Source of the DNA: Deltaproteobacteria bacterium
GTDB lineage: Bacteria; Desulfobacterota; Dissulfuribacteria; Dissulfuribacterales; JALVPX01
Length of the DNA: 12,979 nucleotides
Reading direction: 5' to 3'
Assembly (NCBI GenBank): GCA_027031565.1
Contig: JALVPX010000075.1
Coordinates: 4,417 to 17,395, forward strand
Shown here: positions 7,299 to 12,949 of the stretch, piece by piece
How the letters are laid out: the number at the start of each line of letters is the position of its first letter
Numbering within the stretch: the stretch's first letter is position 1
Program-made: the position numbers and the translations under genes
Notes under the pieces: model-generated
What the model was told of the DNA's origin: nothing
Seen by the model: only the letters and a program-made list of their open reading frames with translations
Databases searched by the model: none

Positions 7299-8831
7299 AT
7301 GGTTTCTGAACTATTAGTCAATGTTGCGCCCTGGGAGACCAGAGTTGCCCTTCTCGAAAACGGCAATGTGGTTGAATTCCATGTTGAGCGCTCGGCTGAA
7401 CGAGGCTTTGTAGGCAATATTTACAAAGGCCAGGTGGTGCGTGTTCTGCCCGGCATGCAGGCGGCTTTTATTGATATAGGCCTGGAACGGACCGCCTTCC
7501 TATATGTTACGGATGTCTATGATCACTTGTCGGAGTTTGAAATGATGCTTGGAAAGGCTGAGTGTGAAGAGGAAAGCTGTGGGCCATACGGCCAGGAAGA
7601 GGAGCATCCGCTTCACTACGCCCTTCCCCCTTTCAGGATCGAGGATCTTCTATATGAAGGGCAGGAAATACTGGTTCAGGTGGCCAAGGAGCCGATAGGC
7701 AGCAAGGGTGCCAGGCTGACATCCCACATATCCCTGCCGGGGCGCCACTTGGTGCTCATGCCCACCATGAACCATGTCGGGATTTCAAGGCGGATAGAAG
7801 ATGAAGAAGAAAGAAGGCGTTTAAGGGAGATAATTGAAGAAATGAGGCCCTCCGGCATGGGCTTCATAGTGCGGACTGCCTCTGAAGGCCTTTCAGCCTC
7901 GGATCTAGAGGTAGAGATGGACTTCCTTCTTAAGCTCTGGGAGAATATTCAGCGTAAAGCTGCAAGCCTGCCCATACCGAGTCTTGTATACGAAGACCTT
8001 GATATTACGCTGAGGGCTGTGCGGGACCTCTTTGCCGGAGATGTGAAGAAACTGATCGTGGACTCAAAGGAGGCGTATGAGCGCATCCTGGAATTCCTTG
8101 AGACCTTTGCCCAACATCTCCATCCATGTGTGGAACTCTATGATGGCTCCATGCCGCTCTTCGATGCCATGGGCATCGAACTTGAAATGTCTCGGGCAAT
8201 GGGCCGAAAGGTGTGGCTAAAATCGGGCGGCTACATAATTATAGAAAGCACCGAGGCCCTGACCACGATTGATGTGAACACAGGCCGTTTTGTCGGAAAG
8301 CGTCATCTCGAAGATACTATCTTGAAGACCAACCTTGAGGCTGCGAAGGAGATAGCCTACCAGCTGCGCCTGCGTAACATCGGCGGACTGATCATCATAG
8401 ATTTCATCGATATGGAAAATCCGACCAGCAGGGACGAGGTCTTTAAGACATTAAAAGATCTGGTCAGCAAGGACCGCTGCAAGACCAATATATTGCGCAT
8501 GTCGGAGTTGGGCCTCATTCAGATGACCAGGAAACGCAACAGGGAGAGCCTGATGGACATATTGAAGGAACCCTGTTTCTATTGCGACGGGGCAGGCGAG
8601 CTGAAATCGAGGCGTACGGTCTGCTACGAGATATTCCGAAGGATTCAGAGGGAGGCCGGCAACAGAAACGGCAACCGGATACAGGTGAGGGTGCATCCCA
8701 AGATTGGTGATATGCTTCTTGGAGAAGAGGCCCAGAATGTTGAAAGTCTTGAAAAGATGCTGAACAGAGAAATAACCATTGTCTCCAGCCCAGAACTGCA
8801 TCTGGAACAATTTGAACTGATTTATGGATGA
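7299..8831 (+). CDS. rng: Ribonuclease G (RNase E/G family)
   Basis: A 510-residue endoribonuclease of the RNase E/G family. These enzymes cut single-stranded AU-rich RNA at a 5'-monophosphate-sensed end and mature 16S rRNA and tRNAs. The N-terminal sequence SELLVNVAPWETRVALLENG is the family start, followed by an S1 RNA-binding domain (about 24-120) and the 5'-sensor/RNase H-like segments. The catalytic magnesium-binding aspartates are visible as TTIDVNTGRFVG (D325) and IIIDFIDM (D368). The zinc-link cysteines are in CFYCDGAG (C426 and C429). No long RNase E-type degradosome tail is present, so RNase G is preferred. I chose ATG 7299 because it aligns with the family N-terminus; the frame is open upstream to a TTG at 7263 that would add 12 atypical residues. 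Neither has a convincing ribosome binding site. It overlaps or abuts the next gene at its stop. Confidence 0.95.
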   Translation: MVSELLVNVAPWETRVALLENGNVVEFHVERSAERGFVGNIYKGQVVRVLPGMQAAFIDIGLERTAFLYVTDVYDHLSEFEMMLGKAECEEESCGPYGQEEEHPLHYALPPFRIEDLLYEGQEILVQVAKEPIGSKGARLTSHISLPGRHLVLMPTMNHVGISRRIEDEEERRRLREIIEEMRPSGMGFIVRTASEGLSASDLEVEMDFLLKLWENIQRKAASLPIPSLVYEDLDITLRAVRDLFAGDVKKLIVDSKEAYERILEFLETFAQHLHPCVELYDGSMPLFDAMGIELEMSRAMGRKVWLKSGGYIIIESTEALTTIDVNTGRFVGKRHLEDTILKTNLEAAKEIAYQLRLRNIGGLIIIDFIDMENPTSRDEVFKTLKDLVSKDRCKTNILRMSELGLIQMTRKRNRESLMDILKEPCFYCDGAGELKSRRTVCYEIFRRIQREAGNRNGNRIQVRVHPKIGDMLLGEEAQNVESLEKMLNREITIVSSPELHLEQFELIYG

Positions 8832-8834
8832 GGG
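8830..8834 (+). promoter_or_regulatory. Ribosome binding site deciding the MetE-like start
   Basis: GAGGG lies four bases before the ATG at 8839, inside the last codons of rng. The alternative ATG at 8824 has no such motif. This favours translation coupled to termination of rng. Confidence 0.5.
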
Positions 8835-8838
8835 ATTT

Positions 8839-9888
8839 ATGGAATTCAAGGCCCAAGGACTGCCCACACTGATAGGAAGCCTGCCTCACAAGGATCATTA
8901 CGAGGCAACCAGGCTGGTATTCAAACATACCCCACAGATACCCCTATGGGTCCAGCTTCCATGCTATCCGCAGGAGCGTCTCCTTTCACAATTTGCAGAA
9001 AACCTGCCGGGGCTCAAGGGATGGCCTGAATCTCCATATTTTGATGTGAGTCAGCCAGATTTCGACCAGCAGCTGCACCATTTTTTCGAAGAATACCTGG
9101 AATGCACAGAGGGAGGCAAGCCGTTAGGCGAATCCATTTTTGCCTTCAGCAACTCGACTGGGAAGGGCCTGGAGGCCTTGATTAAAGTGACACGGCAGGC
9201 TTCAGAACAGCCTTATGCGTTGAAAGGCCAGATAACTGGGCCCTTTACCATGCTGACAGGCCTTAAGGATGAGCAGGACAGGATGGCATTTTTCAACCCC
9301 ATCCTGAAAGAGGCAGTGGTAAAGGGGCTTGGACTTAAGGCCAGGTATCAGATTGAAAGGTTGCAGAGTGCAGGTCAAAAGGTTCTGCTCTTCCTTGATG
9401 AACCGGCCCTGGCTGGTTTTGGGTCGTCACAAATGGTTACGGTACAAAAGAAAGACGTGGTGCAGGATCTCTCCGAGGTTATCCATGAAATACACGGCGC
9501 CGGCGCCCTTGCAGGCATTCATGTGTGTGCAAATACGGACTGGTCACTGATTCTCGATACACCAGTGGATATTTTGAGCTTTGACGCCTACGGTTTCTTT
9601 GACCGCATACTCTTGTTCAAGGATGCCTTGACAAGTTTCGTGAAAAAGGGCGGCATAATTGCCTGGGGCCTTGTACCTACCCTCAATGATGCGGATCTCG
9701 AACGAGAAGATACGCAAAGCCTTTATGCCCGCTGGTTTGAGTGTGTAAGGTCCATGGAATTGGATGAAGATTTTTTGATACAACATTCATTGATTACTCC
9801 AAGCTGTGGCACAGGCCTGCTTTCCGTTAATCTGGCAGAAAAGGCCCTGCGCCTTACAAGGGAACTGTCAGATAGCATAAGGGGTTGA
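8839..9888 (+). CDS. MetE-like (cobalamin-independent methionine synthase C-terminal type) zinc methyltransferase
   Basis: A 349-residue cytoplasmic protein of the UROD/MetE TIM-barrel superfamily, corresponding only to the C-terminal catalytic half of MetE. The zinc-site pattern is recognisable: H228-x-C230 in GIHVCANTDW, then D249 in DILSFDAYGF where E. coli MetE has Glu665, and C323 in TPSCGTG. The segment LDEPAL (186-191) is another typical superfamily feature. It could transfer a methyl group to homocysteine or another thiol from a corrinoid protein, as proposed for short folate-independent 'core' MetE proteins; the methyl donor and thiol acceptor cannot be read from sequence. ATG 8839 is chosen because GAGGG lies at 8830-8834; an in-frame ATG at 8824 would add 5 residues and overlap the rng stop by 8 bp. 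It is embedded between rng and glk, with no methionine-pathway gene visible nearby. Confidence 0.85.
   Translation: MEFKAQGLPTLIGSLPHKDHYEATRLVFKHTPQIPLWVQLPCYPQERLLSQFAENLPGLKGWPESPYFDVSQPDFDQQLHHFFEEYLECTEGGKPLGESIFAFSNSTGKGLEALIKVTRQASEQPYALKGQITGPFTMLTGLKDEQDRMAFFNPILKEAVVKGLGLKARYQIERLQSAGQKVLLFLDEPALAGFGSSQMVTVQKKDVVQDLSEVIHEIHGAGALAGIHVCANTDWSLILDTPVDILSFDAYGFFDRILLFKDALTSFVKKGGIIAWGLVPTLNDADLEREDTQSLYARWFECVRSMELDEDFLIQHSLITPSCGTGLLSVNLAEKALRLTRELSDSIRG
9879..9884 (+). promoter_or_regulatory. Ribosome binding site deciding the glk start
   Basis: AAGGGG ends nine bases before the ATG at 9894 and lies within the last codons of the MetE-like gene. This supports the ATG over the overlapping TTG at 9885. 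Confidence 0.5.
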
Positions 9889-9893
9889 TCTGG

Positions 9894-10841
9894 ATGAAAG
9901 TGCTTGCCGGAGATATAGGCGGTACTAATGCCAGGCTTGCGGTTGTTGAAGCAGGGCAGGTGTTGCTGGAGCGCATATACCCATCTAAAGATTTCACCGA
10001 CTTTTTGTCTTTGCTGCACCATTTTTTTTCAGAAACAGGCATTTCGGTTCCGGAGCGAGCTTGTTTCGGAGTGGCTGGGGTGGTGCACAACTCAGTGGTA
10101 GTGGGAACCAATCTTGCCTGGGAAATCGATGCGGACCAGGTAAAAAGGCGCCTTCGGCTCAGAAAAGTGTGCCTTATAAATGATTTTGCCGCTGCCGCCC
10201 TTGGAATCCTGGAAACAGGTCCAGAGTGGCTGGAGAAAATAGGGCCAGGCGAATCAGAAAAAAACGGCAACAAGGCGGTCTTAGGCCCTGGCACAGGGCT
10301 TGGCGAGGCCATATTGGTTGCCTCTGGCAATGGGAAATATGACGTGGTTGCCACTGAAGGCGGGCATTGTGATTTCGCACCCACGGATCAAAATCAGGTC
10401 AGGCTCCTGGAATACCTGTGGAGGCAATACGGGCATGCAAGCTGTGAACGTGTGCTGTCTGGCCCCGGCCTTGCGAATATCTACAATTTCCTTTTGCTGG
10501 AAAATGGAGAGGTCGTGCCTGCTGCTGCTCAGCCTGCTGATATAACCAAGGCGGCGATGCAAGGTGATGACAATGTTGCAGTCGAGGCACTGGACACCTT
10601 TTGCAGAATCCTGGGAGCCGAGGCAGGCAACCTGGCTCTTAAATGTCTTGCCAGGGGAGGTGTTTACATAGCAGGCGGCATAGCTCCGCGGATAGTTGAT
10701 TTCTTGAAAAAAGGGGCATTTAGAAGTGGTTTTGAAAATAAAGGCCGCATGAAGGCCCTTCTAGAAACCATTCCAACTTATGTGGTCACAAACAAGGACC
10801 TGGGTCTGCTAGGGGCAGCTGCTAAGGCACTTGAGTTATAG
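9894..10841 (+). CDS. glk: Glucokinase
   Basis: A 315-residue ATP-dependent glucose kinase of the E. coli Glk (ROK-unrelated, hexokinase/actin fold) type, making glucose 6-phosphate in the cytoplasm. Visible motifs in family order are GDIGGTNARL (phosphate-1 loop, D7), CLINDFAAAA with catalytic Asp97, GPGTGLGEA (131-139) and TEGGHCDFAP (154-163, glucose-binding Glu and His). GGVYIAGGIAPR near 271-282 is the adenosine-binding region. The length matches the family (about 320). ATG 9894 is chosen because AAGGGG sits nine bases upstream; a TTG at 9885 overlaps the stop of the MetE-like gene and would add three residues. It is the last gene of the ftsK-rng-MetE-like run. Its 3' end overlaps the opposing Nudix gene by 20 bp with no terminator between. 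An anaerobe carrying it could use it for internal glycogen or trehalose turnover (inference). Confidence 0.95.
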   Translation: MKVLAGDIGGTNARLAVVEAGQVLLERIYPSKDFTDFLSLLHHFFSETGISVPERACFGVAGVVHNSVVVGTNLAWEIDADQVKRRLRLRKVCLINDFAAAALGILETGPEWLEKIGPGESEKNGNKAVLGPGTGLGEAILVASGNGKYDVVATEGGHCDFAPTDQNQVRLLEYLWRQYGHASCERVLSGPGLANIYNFLLLENGEVVPAAAQPADITKAAMQGDDNVAVEALDTFCRILGAEAGNLALKCLARGGVYIAGGIAPRIVDFLKKGAFRSGFENKGRMKALLETIPTYVVTNKDLGLLGAAAKALEL

Positions 10842-11244
10842 TTTGCCGCGCCCATTTCACCACAGGTTTCACCCTCTCTCCCACGAGCTTGAGTGCCTCT
10901 TCATACGTCACCCAGCGATATTCATCATGTTCCGGTTTCCCTATTTCAGGATTGACAGGCAATTTTACATCGTCCTGCCTGGTCTCAGCAATATAATATC
11001 TTGCTATCTTGCCGCGGTTGTAAGGTCCTGTATCCATAAATTCGAAACCCCACTTGAAATCCAGGTCTGAAATAGTGGTCTCTTCTTTCACCTCCCTCCT
11101 TGCTGCGTCCAAGGGATCTTCACCGCTTTCTACTATACCCTTTGGAAAGTCCCAGTATTTGTAAGCCCTTAGCAGCAAAAACAGGTATTCATCTCCTTGC
11201 CTTCTCACTACTACAACTCCTGCCGAAAGTGTCCGGTATTTCAT
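10822..11244 (-). CDS. Nudix hydrolase, Ap4A-hydrolase-like
   Basis: A 140-residue single-domain Nudix protein. The box runs from G36 to I58: GIVESG-E42-DPLDAAR-R50-E51-V-K-E54-E55, matching G-x5-E-x7-R-E-U-x-E-E-x-G-U except that Thr57 replaces the last Gly. The N-terminal SAGVVVVRR strand and the PKG turn before the box fit bis(5'-nucleosyl)-tetraphosphatase (asymmetrical)-type enzymes, which split dinucleoside polyphosphates. Nudix substrates cannot be assigned reliably from sequence, so another nucleotide substrate is possible. The ATG at 11242-11244 has an excellent ribosome binding site (GGAGG, 11252-11256, seven bases upstream). It appears to have its own promoter, downstream of the tRNA-Val terminator. 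Its stop codon lies inside the end of glk on the opposite strand. Confidence 0.93.
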   Translation of the reverse strand: MKYRTLSAGVVVVRRQGDEYLFLLLRAYKYWDFPKGIVESGEDPLDAARREVKEETTISDLDFKWGFEFMDTGPYNRGKIARYYIAETRQDDVKLPVNPEIGKPEHDEYRWVTYEEALKLVGERVKPVVKWARQTITQVP

Positions 11245-11251
11245 GATCCAG

Positions 11252-11256
11252 CCTCC
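11252..11256 (-). promoter_or_regulatory. Strong ribosome binding site of the Nudix gene
   Basis: GGAGG on the minus strand, seven bases before the ATG at 11244; the best Shine-Dalgarno match in the window. It fixes the start of the Nudix gene. Confidence 0.7.
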
Positions 11257-11273
11257 AGATCTCAGAGATACTT

Positions 11274-11302
11274 ATATTAAGGGCAACATGAGCGAGCAGC
11301 AA
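11274..11302 (-). promoter_or_regulatory. Predicted promoter of the Nudix gene
   Basis: Minus-strand TTGCTG (11297-11302, 3/6) and TAATAT (11274-11279, 4/6) are separated by exactly 17 bp. The start point would fall near 11267, giving a leader of about 22 nt that includes the ribosome binding site. It lies immediately after the terminator that ends the tRNA-Val transcript, so an independent promoter is expected here. Confidence 0.4.
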
Positions 11303-11308
11303 GATAAT

Positions 11309-11338
11309 AAAAAAGCCCCGGGAGGGTAATCCCAGGGC
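11309..11338 (-). terminator. Rho-independent terminator of tRNA-Val(CAC)
   Basis: In minus-strand RNA a 9-bp stem (GCCCUGGGA pairing with UCCCGGGGC, one G-U pair) encloses a six-base loop and is followed by six U residues (309-314 of the block, plus-strand A-run). The G-U pair would be a C-A mismatch on the plus strand, so it works best in the minus direction. It lies 49 bp after the tRNA 3' end and just before the Nudix promoter. Confidence 0.85.
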
Positions 11339-11351
11339 CGTTCTATTTAAG

Positions 11352-11369
11352 AGCCTCCTTTTAGGAGGA
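11352..11369 (-). other. Short hairpin between tRNA-Val(CAC) and its terminator
   Basis: CCTCC and GGAGG face each other across a loop of about five A/T bases in the trailer of the tRNA transcript. There is no U-run after it, so it is not a terminator on its own. It may be a pause or a 3'-processing signal; that is inference. Confidence 0.35.
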
Positions 11370-11387
11370 AATCGTTTCCAGTTTAAG

Positions 11388-11464
11388 TGGTGGGCGGTAC
11401 TGGATTCGAACCAGTGACTTCCACCGTGTGAGGATGGCACTCTAAACCACTGAGTTAACCGCCC
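11388..11464 (-). tRNA. tRNA-Val (anticodon CAC)
   Basis: The minus strand gives a perfect 7-bp acceptor stem GGGCGGT/ACCGCCC, TA at 8-9, a D-arm and an anticodon stem CCATC/GGTGG around loop CTCACAC, so the anticodon is CAC, reading GUG. A GGTTCGAATCC T-arm, discriminator A and encoded CCA (11388-11390) follow. It has its own upstream promoter with an inverted repeat and a clear terminator downstream, so it looks like a single-gene transcription unit. It is the second tRNA-Val isoacceptor in the window and differs from the first in its stems, so it is not a recent duplicate. Confidence 0.96.
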
Positions 11465-11470
11465 GTGCCA

Positions 11471-11491
11471 GACTTATGTAAACCATAAGTC
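11471..11491 (-). repeat. Perfect 8-bp inverted repeat overlapping the tRNA-Val(CAC) promoter
   Basis: GACTTATG (11471-11478) and CATAAGTC (11484-11491) are exact inverted copies separated by TAAAC. The repeat covers the -10 box and the expected start point of the tRNA promoter, where a repressor or other regulator could bind. It could also be a chance match or a leader hairpin. Confidence 0.6.
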
Positions 11492-11511
11492 GTAATAATG
11501 CAAGCGGTCAA
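11482..11511 (-). promoter_or_regulatory. Predicted promoter of tRNA-Val(CAC)
   Basis: Minus-strand TTGACC (11506-11511, 5/6) and TATGGT (11482-11487, 4/6) are spaced by 18 bp. The start point would be near 11475, leaving about ten leader bases before the tRNA. The promoter lies in the 62 bp between the zinc-ribbon gene stop and the tRNA. Confidence 0.45.
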
Positions 11512-11526
11512 GGCACCTTGGAAATA

Positions 11527-11868
11527 TCAAGCTACCTTTTCTAAGGCCTCCTTGAATATTTCATCCTCGGCCAGTTTGTTTAATGTTTCAGTGTCTATCT
11601 CGATATCAGGCTCGATTTCCATCTTTTCAGAAGACTGTTCTGACAACTCGGAAATATCTACAGCCTTGAGTTCCACTGTCTCAGGCCCTGCGGTGGAAGG
11701 GGAGTCCTCCATATTTTCCGTGGAACCTGCTTCTTCAAACCAGCTGAAACCTGACGGCGGGGCGTAGAATTCGCCAATCATTGCCATAATTGACGATAGA
11801 TCCTGCCCGCACTTGGCACACTGTTTGTGATGATCAAAGCTTATTGTTCCGCACTTCCTGCATCTCAT
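11527..11868 (-). CDS. Small zinc-ribbon protein with acidic tail, function unknown
   Basis: A 113-residue protein. Residues 1-22 form a zinc ribbon with two knuckles, C3-x-x-C6 and C17-x-x-C20, in MRCRKCGTIS and KQCAKCGQDL. Residues about 30-45 are aromatic-rich (EFYAPPSGFSWFEE). From residue 46 the chain is low-complexity and strongly acidic, rich in Glu, Ser and Thr, ending in a predicted helix near 93-113 (TLNKLAEDEIFKEALEKVA). No membrane segment or signal peptide is seen. The ATG at 11866-11868 has AGGAG seven bases upstream (11875-11879). It may bind a protein or nucleic acid through the ribbon, but no family is recognised. It is upstream of tRNA-Val(CAC) on the same strand and divergent from the lipoprotein gene. 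Confidence 0.85.
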   Translation of the reverse strand: MRCRKCGTISFDHHKQCAKCGQDLSSIMAMIGEFYAPPSGFSWFEEAGSTENMEDSPSTAGPETVELKAVDISELSEQSSEKMEIEPDIEIDTETLNKLAEDEIFKEALEKVA

Positions 11869-11886
11869 GTCAATCTCCTAACATAA

Positions 11887-11915
11887 TTGACTATTACTCA
11901 CAACATGGTTAAACA
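11887..11915 (+). promoter_or_regulatory. Weak candidate promoter for the lipoprotein-pcm unit
   Basis: TTGACT (11887-11892, 5/6) is followed after 17 bp by TAAACA (11910-11915, 3/6). A start near 11922 would place the 15-bp inverted repeat across the start region. The weak -10 box makes this uncertain. Confidence 0.3.
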
Positions 11916-11926
11916 TCTCTGATGTT
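11912..11926. repeat. Short inverted repeat in the divergent intergenic region
   Basis: AACATC and GATGTT are exact inverted copies around TCT, midway in the 87-bp gap between the zinc-ribbon and lipoprotein genes. It could be an operator for either gene. Repeats this short also arise by chance. Confidence 0.35.
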
Positions 11927-11955
11927 ATTCCATTCCGCCGGACTAGGGGCCACAC

Positions 11956-12300
11956 ATGAGTAAAGTCATCACGCTTATTTTATCTTTTTTTCTTATCGGC
12001 ACCTTTTGCCTTCAACTTGTGTCTTGTGCAGGCAAACCCAAACGCTATCTTGCAAATCAGGCAAGCTGGGTAAAACCTGGAGATTCCAGGGCCACTGTGC
12101 TTGAACTGCTGGGGCCGCCGGACGTTAGGATGGCTGGGGATGCCACTGGGGAAGAATGGTATTATTATAATAAAAAAAGACATTTTTGGAACAAAATTCC
12201 CTTGCTGGGCAGCCATTTGGGCAAGGAGAGGTTGGAAGTCCTCCAGATTGTCTTTAATGGAGATGTGGTCAGCAAGGTGCTTTACTATGAACCAGACTAA
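11956..12300 (+). CDS. BamE/SmpA/OmlA-like small lipoprotein
   Basis: A 114-residue lipoprotein. Residues 1-23 are a signal peptide (MSKV then a hydrophobic run) ending in lipobox LVSC, with Cys24 as the lipidated residue. Ala at +2 and Gly at +3 give no inner-membrane retention signal, so it probably faces the periplasm from the outer membrane. The mature part contains WVKPGDSRATVLELLGPPDV and GEEWYYY, the pattern of SmpA/OmlA (BamE) domains, which occur in the beta-barrel assembly complex and in many unrelated small lipoproteins. It is not clearly the true BamE. The ATG at 11956 has GGGG six bases upstream. Its last 14 bases overlap the start of pcm, suggesting coupled translation. Confidence 0.88.
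   Translation: MSKVITLILSFFLIGTFCLQLVSCAGKPKRYLANQASWVKPGDSRATVLELLGPPDVRMAGDATGEEWYYYNKKRHFWNKIPLLGSHLGKERLEVLQIVFNGDVVSKVLYYEPD
12274..12279 (+). promoter_or_regulatory. Ribosome binding site of pcm
   Basis: AAGGTG lies seven bases before the ATG at 12287, inside the lipoprotein gene. It supports 12287 as the pcm start rather than the further upstream in-frame ATG at 12101. Confidence 0.5.
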
Positions 12301-12949
12301 AAATAACGATGTATTCAAGGTGGCCCGGGAACGCATGGTGGCCACTCAGCTTAAGCCTAGGGGCATAACCGATCCTCGGGTCTTGGAGGCCATGAGGAGT
12401 GTTCCACGCCACCTGTTCGTAGACGAGGCGTTGTGGGATCAGGCCTACGGAGATCATCCTCTGCCAATTGGGCACGGCCAGACCATTTCACAGCCGTACA
12501 TAGTTGCCCTGATGACCCAGGAATTGGGGCTTAAGGGGGATGAAAAGGTGCTCGAGGTCGGGACGGGTTCTGGTTATCAGGCAGCCATATTGAGCAGGCT
12601 TGCAAGATCTGTCTTTAGTGTGGAAAGGGTTCCAGCCCTTTTAGCCCGTGCCAGGAAAGTATTGGATTCACTTGGCTATACAAATGTTCACTTGAAACTC
12701 GACGACGGAACCTGGGGATGGAAAGAGCATGCCCCATATGATGCCATAATGGTGACTGCAGGTGCCCCCGCCGTCCCGGAACCGCTCGTTGAGCAGCTTG
12801 CCGATCCCGGGGTTATGGTCATCCCTGTTGGAGATCAATTTTCTCAATCCCTCGTGAAGGTGATAAAGAAGGACGGCAAGGTTACAGAAGAATATAAAGA
12901 GGGCGTGCGTTTTGTTAAGCTGATCGGAGATCACGGATGGAAGGAATAA
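12287..12949 (+). CDS. pcm: Protein-L-isoaspartate O-methyltransferase
   Basis: A 220-residue SAM-dependent methyltransferase that repairs isoaspartyl residues in aged proteins by methylating their side chain; it acts in the cytoplasm. The family core is present: MVATQL (17-22), VPRHLFVDEALWDQAY (39-54), LPIGHGQTISQPYIVALMTQ (59-78), the SAM loop VLEVGTGSGYQAA (88-100), SVERV (acidic ribose binder), DGTWGW, YDAIMVTAGAP and GVMVIPVGD. The start at 12287 gives the usual length and a good ribosome binding site; the frame is open upstream to 12101, but that part lies in the lipoprotein gene and does not match the family. It overlaps the lipoprotein gene by 14 bp and the next gene by 13 bp. Confidence 0.97.
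   Translation: MNQTKNNDVFKVARERMVATQLKPRGITDPRVLEAMRSVPRHLFVDEALWDQAYGDHPLPIGHGQTISQPYIVALMTQELGLKGDEKVLEVGTGSGYQAAILSRLARSVFSVERVPALLARARKVLDSLGYTNVHLKLDDGTWGWKEHAPYDAIMVTAGAPAVPEPLVEQLADPGVMVIPVGDQFSQSLVKVIKKDGKVTEEYKEGVRFVKLIGDHGWKE
12926..12930 (+). promoter_or_regulatory. Ribosome binding site of the gene after pcm
   Basis: GGAGA, six bases before the ATG at 12937, lies within the last codons of pcm. Its position supports a real start codon there. Confidence 0.5.

Noticed and set aside
8451..8928. Long minus-strand open frames opposite the end of rng and start of the MetE-like gene
   Set aside because: They lie wholly opposite strongly supported coding sequence, have no recognisable domain and no ribosome binding site.
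9160..9167. GGGAAGGG, a match to the E. coli KOPS pattern read by FtsK
   Set aside because: A single 8-base match in 13 kb is expected by chance, and KOPS sequences vary between lineages.
33..11464. The two tRNA-Val genes as edges of an integrated mobile element
   Set aside because: The genes between them are housekeeping or typical chromosomal families, no integrase or att-type direct repeat is visible, and the tRNAs are different isoacceptors with diverged stems.
12101..12286. In-frame upstream extension of pcm from the ATG at 12101
   Set aside because: The region codes for the lipoprotein in another frame, the added 62 residues do not match the family, and a good start with ribosome binding site exists at 12287.
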